Source: Pedobacter sp. JY14-1 (lineage in GTDB: Bacteria > Bacteroidota > Bacteroidia > Sphingobacteriales > Sphingobacteriaceae). Taken from it: a stretch of DNA of 64,000 nt. Below the pieces are notes generated by a model, which ran no database searches, was not told the DNA's origin, and saw only the letters and a list, made by a program, of their open reading frames with translations. Shown piece after piece: positions 47,531-55,659 of the stretch (position 1 is its first letter; each line of letters starts with the position of its first letter). The stretch spans positions 945,327 to 1,009,326 of the forward strand of contig NZ_JARJHU010000001.1 of NCBI RefSeq assembly GCF_029269825.1, written 5' to 3'. The position numbers and the translations under genes are program-made.

Positions 47531-48061
47531 TTATTTTACGTTGAAAGGAACGGAGACTGTACCCCACATCAGCGTTACTTTACCAGACTTGTCGATCGCA
47601 AAAGTCATCTTTTCTGTTGAAGTCGCAGACTTTGCAGGTTTCACAGTAACGCGAAGGGCATCATCAGCCTGTTTGTACTCATAAGATCCCCATTGATTGG
47701 CCGTCTTATTGAAAATAATCACCCATTGGTTCTCTCCGGGGATCGAATGCAAAGAGTACTTTCCTGCCGCCAATGCCTTACCTTCTACTTTTACATCCTT
47801 ATTCACTTCAAATGTAGTCGCTTCGTTCGCACCGGTACGCCAGACTTCTCCATTGTAAGGTGCTACTTCTTTACCTACTGTTCTGCCTTTCAATGAAGGC
47901 TGACTGTAGTCGATCGTGATCGTAACTCCGGATTTTGTTGTTTCCTTAACCAGTGCCGGCGGGCTTGGCCGCTTGCTCTTGTCTTCTTTTTTGTCCTGGG
48001 CAAATGCGCCCGCAGCAGTAAGTACTACCACAAGCAGGGATAATAGAAATGTCTTTTTCAT
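47531..48061 (-). CDS. Secreted DUF2911 domain protein
   Basis: 176 residues from the ATG at 48061 (MKKTFLLSLL). Signal peptide 1-21 (ending AFAQ), then a DUF2911 domain with the usual RPSPPALVKE, YSQPSLKGRTVGKEVAPYNGEVWRTGANEATTFE (long block about residues 52-86), YSLHSIPGENQWVIIFNK and KSATSTEKMTF. Members are abundant periplasmic proteins in Bacteroidota with no known function. A long frame runs upstream to 48205 but contains a hairpin and a likely transcription start, so the ATG at 48061 is chosen. The 5' leader is unusual (see 48131-48169). Confidence 0.85.
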   Translation of the reverse strand: MKKTFLLSLLVVVLTAAGAFAQDKKEDKSKRPSPPALVKETTKSGVTITIDYSQPSLKGRTVGKEVAPYNGEVWRTGANEATTFEVNKDVKVEGKALAAGKYSLHSIPGENQWVIIFNKTANQWGSYEYKQADDALRVTVKPAKSATSTEKMTFAIDKSGKVTLMWGTVSVPFNVK

Positions 48062-48130
48062 AATTGGTTGTTTTACAATAAGCACTAATATAGGAAAATA
48101 CGACGACCATTCCTCCGGTAAAATCCGGCA

Positions 48131-48169
48131 AAAAAATAACGGGATTGAATCTGGCGATCCAACCCCGTT
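48131..48169 (-). terminator. Terminator-like hairpin inside the 5' leader of the DUF2911 gene
   Basis: On the - strand a 14-base stem (AACGGGGTTGGATC / GATTCAATCCCGTT, two G-T pairs, loop GCCA) is followed by ATTTTTTT. It lies between a good promoter (48192-48221) and the gene ATG at 48061. It may be an attenuator or the end of a small RNA. Confidence 0.75.
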
Positions 48170-48191
48170 AAAAATTAACGCTCTCAGGGGA

Positions 48192-48221
48192 CAAATATAG
48201 TGCAAATTTCATTTCTGCAAA
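48192..48221 (-). promoter_or_regulatory. Promoter of the DUF2911 leader/possible sRNA
   Basis: On the - strand: TTTG (48218-48221), 18 bases, then TATATTTG (48192-48199), a full consensus pair. Transcription would begin near 48185. Confidence 0.65.
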
Positions 48222-48438
48222 TACCTTTTCAAAAAAATAATGAATGAAGCACTGTCAGTTACCTTCATCACGTTCATATCATTGACGCCGATTGGTTATT
48301 CAAACATGGCTTTTGTATGGAAATCACGTTTTTTTATCATTTCATTCAAGAATGCGTTACTGTATTTTACTTCGCCATTATTGAATGGTCTTTAATCATA
48401 AAGGACGCATCTGACGATAAAAAGCAAAAAATAACCAG

Positions 48439-49260
48439 ATGAAATCAAATCTCAACCTTCAGCTAAACTCCGGAGCGCCGGACACATTAATTCCGTCCGT
48501 TTCGGTCAGTCATTTCCTTGCTCACATAGAAATGTTCGAATTCAGTACTGCAAGAGAAACCAACCTCAGCTTTTCCGTGCGCGAACCCTCCTATTTAATG
48601 CTGGGTACACTTTACAACAATACCTGCCAGCTTATCTATCTTCCCACAGGGAACCATCCGAGAAGAATACCCCGGGGAGACCATCATCTTGTCCTGATTA
48701 CCTACCGGCCGGAATGGTTCATCCATAAATCCGGCGCAATGACAGAACTAAAGGATTTCATTGATCTCATTAGGGAAAAGCCAGGTAAAGTGCACCGTCT
48801 TCCCGGTTGCCGTATCGCTCAACATATCCTTCGCAGCCTGGAAAGGCTCCATACAGATACCGCCCAGATCACATTTATAGATCATAGCATCAACCGTTAC
48901 CAGAAGCATCTGAAAACAAAAAAAGACACCTATATCTACTACCAGCGAAAGACAAAAGACCTTGCGCTGTTCATAAGCGAGAATTATGCATCAGAAATGG
49001 TCGAAAACATTCCGAAGCTCGCGGAAAGGTTCATGATCTCCGAACGGCAGCTTTCCCGTCTGGCAAAAATGGCTTTTGGCGTGCCGCTTCACACACAAGT
49101 TATCAAGATCAGGATGAACTTCGGGCTCAACCAGCTATTTACCACCGATAAACCTGTAGGCGAAATTGCCGGACAGGTAGGCTACAGAGAACCCTATTAC
49201 TTCAATAAGGCATTCAAGAAATATTTTGGGGTATCGCCCAGATTTTTGGCAAAAACGTAA
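48439..49260 (+). CDS. AraC-family transcriptional regulator
   Basis: 273 residues. The N-terminal half (about 1-150) is an unassigned sensor-like region with a beta-rich core (YLMLGTLYNNTCQLIYLP). The C-terminal 100 residues hold the AraC/XylS double helix-turn-helix: IPKLAERFMISERQLSRLAKMAFG and PVGEIAGQVGYREPYYFNKAFKKYFGVSPRFL. Likely activator of nearby genes, for example the membrane protein and small secreted protein that follow on the same strand. Ligand unknown. Confidence 0.9.
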   Translation: MKSNLNLQLNSGAPDTLIPSVSVSHFLAHIEMFEFSTARETNLSFSVREPSYLMLGTLYNNTCQLIYLPTGNHPRRIPRGDHHLVLITYRPEWFIHKSGAMTELKDFIDLIREKPGKVHRLPGCRIAQHILRSLERLHTDTAQITFIDHSINRYQKHLKTKKDTYIYYQRKTKDLALFISENYASEMVENIPKLAERFMISERQLSRLAKMAFGVPLHTQVIKIRMNFGLNQLFTTDKPVGEIAGQVGYREPYYFNKAFKKYFGVSPRFLAKT

Positions 49261-49356
49261 AAAACTGCCATCACGCCACAAAAACGTTTGGCGGTATACT
49301 GCATTTTTTTAGCAGTCAGGTCTCTGCAATTTTGTGTATCAACAAAAGGGAAAAAC

Positions 49357-49800
49357 ATGATACAATTAAAAGAAACACAAAAAACAGCAATAGCAGACCT
49401 GGCCGCTTATCTTCTGCTGGCCCTGTTAATCTATACTGCGGCCAGCAAATTTTTTACCATAGATAGCTTTGCCTCTACCTTGGCCAAATCACCACTCATT
49501 GGCAACCTGAACAAAATAGCCGCCTGGTCAATACCCATCTCTGAAGTCGTTATCAGCTCCTTGCTTATCGTCACTGCAACCAGGAAACTGGGTCTGTATG
49601 CAGCACTGGTTCTACTGGTCATCTTTACGATTTACCTATCCTTCATGGTGCTCTCAGGAAGCAAGCTTCCCTGCCATTGTGGTGGGGTGGTCAGTGCACT
49701 TAGCTGGAAGCAGCATATCTGGTTCAATATTGCCTTCATCTCCGTGGCTTTTATAGGTACACTAATGTATTCCAGGAATACATCCGCACCAAAGGCCTAA
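49357..49800 (+). CDS. MauE/DoxX-like membrane protein
   Basis: 147 residues from the ATG at 49357 (MIQLKETQK) with four membrane segments. The MauE-like signature is a Cys pair in SKLPCHCGGV (about residues 101-110), the redox-active pair of MauE/VKOR-like thiol proteins. A longer frame to 49288 lies partly upstream and is not needed. It follows the AraC gene by about 96 bases and precedes a small secreted protein; such MauE-like plus small-peptide pairs are frequent in Sphingobacteriaceae (from memory). Confidence 0.7.
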   Translation: MIQLKETQKTAIADLAAYLLLALLIYTAASKFFTIDSFASTLAKSPLIGNLNKIAAWSIPISEVVISSLLIVTATRKLGLYAALVLLVIFTIYLSFMVLSGSKLPCHCGGVVSALSWKQHIWFNIAFISVAFIGTLMYSRNTSAPKA

Positions 49801-49912
49801 TAAACCAACAATAAGACATCCTAAAATACTTATAAAAATCTTGCGCGCGACATCAGGTAAAAGCCATGGCCTGTAAAAAGAAATATGGCATAACCAAAAA
49901 CAACTTTATAAA

Positions 49913-50218
49913 ATGAACAACATCAAAAAAACAGGCCTGGGCCTGCTGGTAGCAGCCCTGGCATTCGGATTCAGTGCTTTCACTAATAAAAGAACTACAA
50001 GCACATACCGCTTTTACAAAAAAAACCTTGCTGCCTACCCTAATGCAAGTGACTACAGAGGTTATGTTTATTATTCCGGCGATTACTGCGAATCCGGAGG
50101 TAGCCTATGTTCCGCGTTATGGAGCATTGATGATTCCGTTAATTTGCTCGAAGGGACCCCACTTCCTTCCCTTAGTACTTTCCAAGACGGAGTCGCTACT
50201 GGCCATGCCGAATTTTAG
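49913..50218 (+). CDS. Small exported protein, DUF6520-like
   Basis: 101 residues. A signal peptide-like N-terminus (residues 1-24, ending in FSAFTNK) and a mature part with two cysteines (YCESGGSLC). It resembles the small DUF6520 proteins that occur beside MauE-like genes in Bacteroidota, but this is a judgement by eye. Closed by a strong terminator shared with the convergent SusC gene. Confidence 0.5.
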   Translation: MNNIKKTGLGLLVAALAFGFSAFTNKRTTSTYRFYKKNLAAYPNASDYRGYVYYSGDYCESGGSLCSALWSIDDSVNLLEGTPLPSLSTFQDGVATGHAEF

Positions 50219-50226
50219 GGTTTAGC

Positions 50227-50266
50227 ATTAAAGCTGGATGCGAGAGTCTTCCAGCTTTAATTTTTT
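50227..50266 (+). terminator. Bidirectional terminator between small exported protein and SusC gene
   Basis: Perfect 12-base inverted stem ATTAAAGCTGGA / TCCAGCTTTAAT with an 11-base loop, flanked by T run on the + side and A run on the other. It separates the convergent genes. Confidence 0.92.
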
Positions 50267-53200
50267 AAAAAAGCATTTTTGCGCCAAAAGAAATACTTAA
50301 TGCTGTCGGACTAGACAATAAATCACCTCGCGATGGAATCAGATCCGGATCTAGTCCAAATTTATTTGCCTTCCACAATATCCCAACATTATTTGCGTAT
50401 AAATAAACCTGCAATCTTTTAAAAGGTACAGATTTCCAGGAACTACAATTAAAATCATAGCTCAAACTGATATCCTGTAAACGAATATGGTCACCTTTTG
50501 CAACCGTCGCAGATGAATGGTTATATAACAGATCTCGAAGGGTTCCCGGGCCATAAGAAGGCATAGATGGAACATTTGTTATTTTCTCATCGCCGTGCTT
50601 CTGCCATCTGGCGGTAAAGTCCTTATTTATCTCACTATTCAAATTATAAGTGTAGAGAGCATTATAATCTACCGAGAGCTTTCTAAAATAGTAACCCAGC
50701 TTATACACCACATTGAAGGCTACACTAAAATCCCTATAGGAAAATGCGTTAAAAATACTACCAAAAACAGTTGGACGGGCCGGACCTTCATATTTTAAGT
50801 CTTTCACTGACATCGATTTAAAAATAGCTTCATAATCTGTGCTCACTTCCCCATTAACATATCCCATCGGGTCCCCCGTGTTCGCATCCAAACCTGCCCA
50901 AGGATAACTATAGACTCCAAATACCGGTCTTCCGATCAGTGGACTGGCATTATAAGCACCAACATAATTTCCATACGCTGCATCTACTACACCATAGTCT
51001 ACCACCTTATCACTTACTCCCGAAACCAGTAAACTCGTACTCCAGCTGAAATTGCCACGCAGGTTTTTACTGTTAATAGTGAGGTCATAACCCCGGCCCG
51101 ACATCTTCGCATAATTACCCCTTAAGGCTAAAATGCCTGTACTTGAAGGAAACTCCCTGTCACCCAAAATATCTCTGCCGTTCTTAATGTAATATTCCAG
51201 TTTGCCATTTATCACCCCTTCTTTAAATCCAAACTCCAACCCTAAATTTGCAATTCCGATACGTTCCCAACCCAGTTCAGGATTACCTACATTCACAATA
51301 TCCGCAAAAGGCAAATTTGAAGAGGGTATTGATCCCAGATGTTTAAATGTTGTTACCCCGGTAATACTCCGGTCCAGGTTTCCGCTATACCCATAAGAAG
51401 CTCTAAATTTTAACACAGGCAACCAATCCGATTTTAAAATTTCTTCCCGGTCCAAATGCCACATTAAACCAGTAGACCAAAGCGGAACACGCTTATGATT
51501 TGCCTTCACTCCAAAATAATTAGATCCATCCATTCTTGCGCTCCCAGATAACACGTACCTGCTTTTAAGTGTATAAGCCAGATTTGCATAGCTGGAAACG
51601 ATGCGCTCAAGTTTGTCATACATCTTTGAGCCAGTAGTTATTGTTCCCCTGCCTGATGGACTCAGATTAAACATTGTCACCGTATCAACAGGTAAAGGCA
51701 TCGCCTTTTTATTTGCATACCCATAGGAAGTAGCCCTCAATGCATTTGCCTTCAATTCAGAAAGCTCATATCCGGCGATTGCCGAGATGGCATGCGCACC
51801 ACTTTCAAATTGATAATTCAGCTGACCACGGAAGTTCTCTCCGTTAATCTTAGTATTAATTTCGCTAAGTACACCTCCTAAAGGCAAAGGATAGGAACTA
51901 ACCTTCCCATTAGTTAAAGTAGCATACCGATTGATCAAATTTCTTGCCCTATAACTTCCGGGATCGTTATATCTACCCATATTCAGATCAATTACCTGGT
52001 TCTGATACTTTAGCGACGCATTTAAGCCCGGCAGCATCGTATACTTGATTCCTGCATTAAATCTAAGGTTATTACCTGTCTTCACATTTGGAGACCTACC
52101 GAATTCAGCCAGCGGCTTATATGTCCAATCCAAATACCCCATCTCTGCGGTTTTCGCCTTATAAGCTGAACTCACTTCACGCTCAAATTCTGCAGCATTG
52201 CCATTTTCGTCCTTAAACTGATAGTACGGATAAAGCCCCCGTTCTATATCCTCCACCAGCGAACTATCCACCATACTCTTGGACCGCACATAATATATAC
52301 CCGCTTCGATTTCAAGGTTCTTTAACGGATTGAATGTATTATGACTATTAATTGTAATTCTGTTATCATCATTATACTTCAACTCATGCAGTTCCCGGTC
52401 AAATCCAGCTGAAAAATAATGCGCAGAATGTGCCGTTCCTCCGCTTAGCGAAAGCGCATATTGCTGGGAAACAGGGCTGCGATAAAAATAGCGCAATTCC
52501 TCATTCCTTATGTCCCTCCCCCGCCAAACATCTAGCTGCGCCTCTGTCTGAGCCGGAGTCAACAGACCAGCCTTTTGCTTCGCCAGCAGTTGCACCACAG
52601 GCGAAAGTACCGGGTAGCTCACTTTATCATTCAGCGCCTGATCATATCGCCCGTTTTCAAACAGAAATTGTTCCAGGTAAATGTAATCCGTAGAAGACAG
52701 ATAATTGGGATTGTAAAAAAGATCGGGCTTTTTAGATACAGTCAGATTTGTATTCAGGGAAACCTTGAGTTCCTGCCCTGTCTTTCCGCGCTTGGTATCA
52801 ATCACAATCACTCCGTTACCTGCACGAACACCCCATATTGCAGCGGAAGCCGCATCCTTCAACACCGTGATCCCGGCAATATCATTAGGATTCAGCGAAC
52901 CAAAATCTCCGTAAAAAGGAAAATTATCCAGAATGATCAATGGCTGGTCATTGGCAAATATCGTACTCCTGCCCCTTATCGAAAGATCCAGACCGCCAAG
53001 GGTGGTGGCCAGTGTATTTTTGTTAAATAACAACCCTGAAGTAATTCCTTCAAGACGGCTGAAAGCATCACTGCTTACTCTTCGATTGTATTGTGCGCTA
53101 TCTACCAGTGTAAAACTGCCCGTAGCCCGCATAACCGGAATACGTTGATAGCCCGTATTCACAATCTTTACCTCATTAAGTTCCAAAATTTTCTCTGACT

Positions 53201-53531
53201 GCGGCTCTGTAATACTTTTCGTACCGGTTTGTTGCTGCGATCTTTGAACCACAATCACACTCCCGACGATTGTGTAGGTATAAGGAGTACCAGAAAGCGC
53301 ATACCGCATCACCTCATCCGGACTGGCATTATGAAAATTGGCGGTTACCTTCTGGTCGGCATCTATCTTTTGCTCGTTCCAGACCACGCCATATCCGGTC
53401 TGCCGTTTCAGTTCCTTGAACAGCTGATGCAGCGAGATCTGCCTGCCCGTATAATTCATTTTTTGCGCTTGAGCGTTGGCAGCCCAAAGCATAAACAGCA
53501 CCAATGTTATGGCGCCCCGAAAATAACTCAT
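50265..53531 (-). CDS. SusC/RagA-type TonB-linked outer-membrane protein with N-terminal STN domain, no SusD
   Basis: 1088 residues. Signal peptide (1-22, ending NAQAQ), STN domain (about 33-100, signalling through FecR-type partners), then the plug starting near KILELNEVKIVNTGYQRIP with LEGITSGLLFNKN, DLSIRGRST and ITVLKDAASAAIWGVRAGNGVIVI (the SusC signature), and a large barrel ending SFGAKMLF. The CarboxypepD-like domain that normally lies between STN and plug is missing. SusC homologues usually pair with a SusD lipoprotein, but none lies downstream: the next gene is convergent. Its start overlaps the FecR-like stop by 4 bases, so they form an operon. Confidence 0.92.
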   Translation of the reverse strand: MSYFRGAITLVLFMLWAANAQAQKMNYTGRQISLHQLFKELKRQTGYGVVWNEQKIDADQKVTANFHNASPDEVMRYALSGTPYTYTIVGSVIVVQRSQQQTGTKSITEPQSEKILELNEVKIVNTGYQRIPVMRATGSFTLVDSAQYNRRVSSDAFSRLEGITSGLLFNKNTLATTLGGLDLSIRGRSTIFANDQPLIILDNFPFYGDFGSLNPNDIAGITVLKDAASAAIWGVRAGNGVIVIDTKRGKTGQELKVSLNTNLTVSKKPDLFYNPNYLSSTDYIYLEQFLFENGRYDQALNDKVSYPVLSPVVQLLAKQKAGLLTPAQTEAQLDVWRGRDIRNEELRYFYRSPVSQQYALSLSGGTAHSAHYFSAGFDRELHELKYNDDNRITINSHNTFNPLKNLEIEAGIYYVRSKSMVDSSLVEDIERGLYPYYQFKDENGNAAEFEREVSSAYKAKTAEMGYLDWTYKPLAEFGRSPNVKTGNNLRFNAGIKYTMLPGLNASLKYQNQVIDLNMGRYNDPGSYRARNLINRYATLTNGKVSSYPLPLGGVLSEINTKINGENFRGQLNYQFESGAHAISAIAGYELSELKANALRATSYGYANKKAMPLPVDTVTMFNLSPSGRGTITTGSKMYDKLERIVSSYANLAYTLKSRYVLSGSARMDGSNYFGVKANHKRVPLWSTGLMWHLDREEILKSDWLPVLKFRASYGYSGNLDRSITGVTTFKHLGSIPSSNLPFADIVNVGNPELGWERIGIANLGLEFGFKEGVINGKLEYYIKNGRDILGDREFPSSTGILALRGNYAKMSGRGYDLTINSKNLRGNFSWSTSLLVSGVSDKVVDYGVVDAAYGNYVGAYNASPLIGRPVFGVYSYPWAGLDANTGDPMGYVNGEVSTDYEAIFKSMSVKDLKYEGPARPTVFGSIFNAFSYRDFSVAFNVVYKLGYYFRKLSVDYNALYTYNLNSEINKDFTARWQKHGDEKITNVPSMPSYGPGTLRDLLYNHSSATVAKGDHIRLQDISLSYDFNCSSWKSVPFKRLQVYLYANNVGILWKANKFGLDPDLIPSRGDLLSSPTALSISFGAKMLF

Positions 53532-54529
53532 CGTGGTGTAACTGTAATTTGGTTTCCCTGCGTTTCAAAATTTACGCCACCACTAATTTCTAATATTTTA
53601 AGGACATCTGCCAATTTATTATTGCGACTAAATGACCCGCCCAGTAAAATCCGGTCCGGATACACCCCTTTATACACCACTACCTTGTCATACCACCTGG
53701 ATAATATATGCATTACACTGACCAGGCTTTCGTCTCTGAATATAAATTCCCCATCTTTCCAGGCAACCGCATCACTGGCCGTTATCCCCTGAACATGCAA
53801 TTTGCCGCCGGAAAGCACCGCCTGCTCGTCCGGCTTTAACAATGCTTCCCGACCTAACTGCGGAACCACCCTTACAGCCCCCTCTATCAACGTCGTCTTT
53901 ATTTCCTCTTCATCTGGGTAAGCCTTCACATTAAAACGAGTGCCAAGTACCTCTACCCTTTGCCTGTCAGTAACCACATTAAAAGTACTGCGCTTTGCTG
54001 TTTTCACTACCTCAAAATAAGCCTCGCCACTCAAAGTGACGCACCGCTCCGGCATTTTACCAAGATTAGGACGATAACTGAGCGAGGAGGCCGAATTCAG
54101 CCAGACCTGGGAACCGTCAGGTAGCGTAAGATGTAGCGCCATCCCTTTCGGTGCCTTAATTACCTGAAGATCTGGCACTCTATTCCATTGATCTGTCAGG
54201 TTAGTCTTATCCGGATACCATAATAATCCAGCTCCCAATAGCAACACCAATGCGAGCACAGCAACCACAACAGGCTTCATCACCCTGTTTTTCAAAGGCA
54301 CCAACCGCCAACGGTCCGCTTCGCCGTTGTTGTTCAGCACCTTCGCCTTTCCCATCATCGTCATCGCAGTTCCGAGGTCAAAGCTGAGCTTATGGTAATA
54401 GATACTCTCAGGGTTACTTTTGTCCCCCAGAAAAACCTCAAGCTCTTCAATAGAGATCTCACCAAAGAATCCATCATAATCATATACGGGAAAACGTTCG
54501 GCATTGTATTGCCGCATCGTCGCAAGCAC
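53528..54529 (-). CDS. FecR-like protein with a CBS-like N-terminus instead of an anti-sigma domain
   Basis: 333 residues from GTG at 54529. The single membrane segment is at about 85-104. The periplasmic part has a FecR domain (about 127-224: LPDGSQVWLNSASSLSYRP, LSGEAYFEV, VLGTRFNVKAYPDEEE, LIEGAVRV) and a DUF4974 C-terminal domain (about 263-331: SLVSVMHILSRWYDK, RILLGGSF). The first 60 residues do not resemble the usual anti-sigma helices; instead (M-RQYNAERFPVYDYDGFFGEISIEELEVFL) they read like a CBS motif and align ungapped with the protein at 55372-55659. The similarity begins 11-14 residues upstream of GTG, where the frame is open only from a TAG at 54575-54577 and shows no ATG/GTG/TTG (a CTG is at 54571), so the true start or integrity is uncertain. 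No sigma gene is adjacent. Confidence 0.75.
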   Translation of the reverse strand: MLATMRQYNAERFPVYDYDGFFGEISIEELEVFLGDKSNPESIYYHKLSFDLGTAMTMMGKAKVLNNNGEADRWRLVPLKNRVMKPVVVAVLALVLLLGAGLLWYPDKTNLTDQWNRVPDLQVIKAPKGMALHLTLPDGSQVWLNSASSLSYRPNLGKMPERCVTLSGEAYFEVVKTAKRSTFNVVTDRQRVEVLGTRFNVKAYPDEEEIKTTLIEGAVRVVPQLGREALLKPDEQAVLSGGKLHVQGITASDAVAWKDGEFIFRDESLVSVMHILSRWYDKVVVYKGVYPDRILLGGSFSRNNKLADVLKILEISGGVNFETQGNQITVTPR

Positions 54530-54614
54530 CTCTGCAACCAGCTGACGGGTATGTAACCTGATATTTTTCAGTTTCTATGTTTTTAAAAGTTAGCCTTACA
54601 CATTCAAATCTTTT

Positions 54615-54622
54615 CAAAAGTA
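54615..54622 (-). promoter_or_regulatory. -7 element upstream of the FecR-SusC operon
   Basis: On the - strand TACTTTTG (TAnnTTTG), 86 bases before the GTG at 54529. -33 weak. Confidence 0.4.
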
Positions 54623-54745
54623 GGCAATTAAATCTTCCCTGACTTAAAAGCCAGCTTTTTTTTCCTGGCAGTTCCTTTTGTTCATTTCAACCATTATTCA
54701 GCAACACCATATGAAAGGCTATGAATAAGGCTAAATTCGCGGCGA

Positions 54746-55378
54746 ATGAGCTTTTCAGATAAAAAGGTTGACAAGCAGGGAAAAATTTCACTCTTCACCA
54801 GTTTGGAATCTGCAATCAGGTCAGAGCAGGATAACTATGATCCGTTGCATTTCTACATTGCCCTTTATCATATCTTTGGCTTTGGCAACAAAATTATTCA
54901 TACGAGCGGCACCAGCTATGGTATCTCCGGCATATCAGAACTTCTGGCACTGCTTTCCGGTATACCTGGCCTTTATTTAAAAGGCAAAACAGTAATAACC
55001 CCGAGCCACCTTGAACAGTTGGAAGAAAAAATCCTGGAACCTGCAGAAACATACGAGGGATTATTCACTGTACTCTTTAAGGCGCTCCATCAGCAGGGTT
55101 ACGAACTCGAGTACAACCATATGCCCGAAACTACATGGAGTTCTGATCTTCAGCGTACAGATCAGCTTATCGACTCGCTGAAAGATTTTCTGACCGGAGA
55201 TGCACTGAAAGATGATTACATTGACGAATACATCCTGCTGAAAAAACTCGATCTGAACGGGCTACAGGATGACCTGCGGAATAAAATGCTGATCAGGAAA
55301 TTCGCCGGACTTGCCCCCGGCATCCTGCTTACAACCTACTACAAGGTCTACCACAAGCTGCCGCTCGGCTTCTACTGA
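54746..55378 (+). CDS. Hypothetical protein, 210 residues
   Basis: Not recognised. Soluble, helix-rich, mildly acidic, no signal peptide and no membrane segment. Notable stretches are YDPLHFYIALYHIFGFGNKI (about 32-51) and LAPGILLTTYYKVYHKLPLGFY at the end. It lies between two CBS-like genes on the opposite strand, divergent from the FecR-SusC pair and convergent with the CBS protein, whose end overlaps by 7 bases. Nothing indicates a pathway. Confidence 0.5.
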   Translation: MSFSDKKVDKQGKISLFTSLESAIRSEQDNYDPLHFYIALYHIFGFGNKIIHTSGTSYGISGISELLALLSGIPGLYLKGKTVITPSHLEQLEEKILEPAETYEGLFTVLFKALHQQGYELEYNHMPETTWSSDLQRTDQLIDSLKDFLTGDALKDDYIDEYILLKKLDLNGLQDDLRNKMLIRKFAGLAPGILLTTYYKVYHKLPLGFY

Positions 55379-55659
55379 GAAGACATCTTCATCAGCACGA
55401 TCAGCGCACTTTCTATCGTATAATGCAATCTGTGCATGAACAACTCCGTCCCGCCCATATCGCGTGCCAGAAACTGTACCAGGTCTTTAAAATAAACCTC
55501 GCCCACGCACCTTCCGCCATCAAATACGGCAAGGGTAAATGCTCTTTCCCGCAACATCAGCTCCAGCGCAGTAATTACCATTTGATCGGCCTGCAGCTTG
55601 ATCTCACCTTCTGCAAAGGCGCTCTTCATTCCGTTAGCATCAATCTTAGATTTGATCAT
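55372..55659 (-). CDS. Small CBS-like domain protein, 95 residues
   Basis: Single CBS-type unit: the segment from IKLQADQMVITAL to VFDGGRCVGEVYFKDLVQFL (about residues 20-65) has the beta-alpha-beta layout of a CBS motif with the hallmark V.D..G..G.V...DL, followed by a helical tail (MHRLHYTIESALIVLM). Ligand unknown; CBS pairs often bind adenosine nucleotides, a single copy would need to dimerise. It starts at the stop of the upstream exonuclease/phosphatase gene (shared A of TAATG) and is the same kind of domain as the N-terminus of the FecR-like protein. Confidence 0.6.
   Translation of the reverse strand: MIKSKIDANGMKSAFAEGEIKLQADQMVITALELMLRERAFTLAVFDGGRCVGEVYFKDLVQFLARDMGGTELFMHRLHYTIESALIVLMKMSSQ

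Noticed and set aside
54585..54605. Six-codon ORF on the - strand before the FecR-like gene (M-C-K-A-N-F)
   Set aside because: Very short and not enriched for any residue; chance occurrence is likely.
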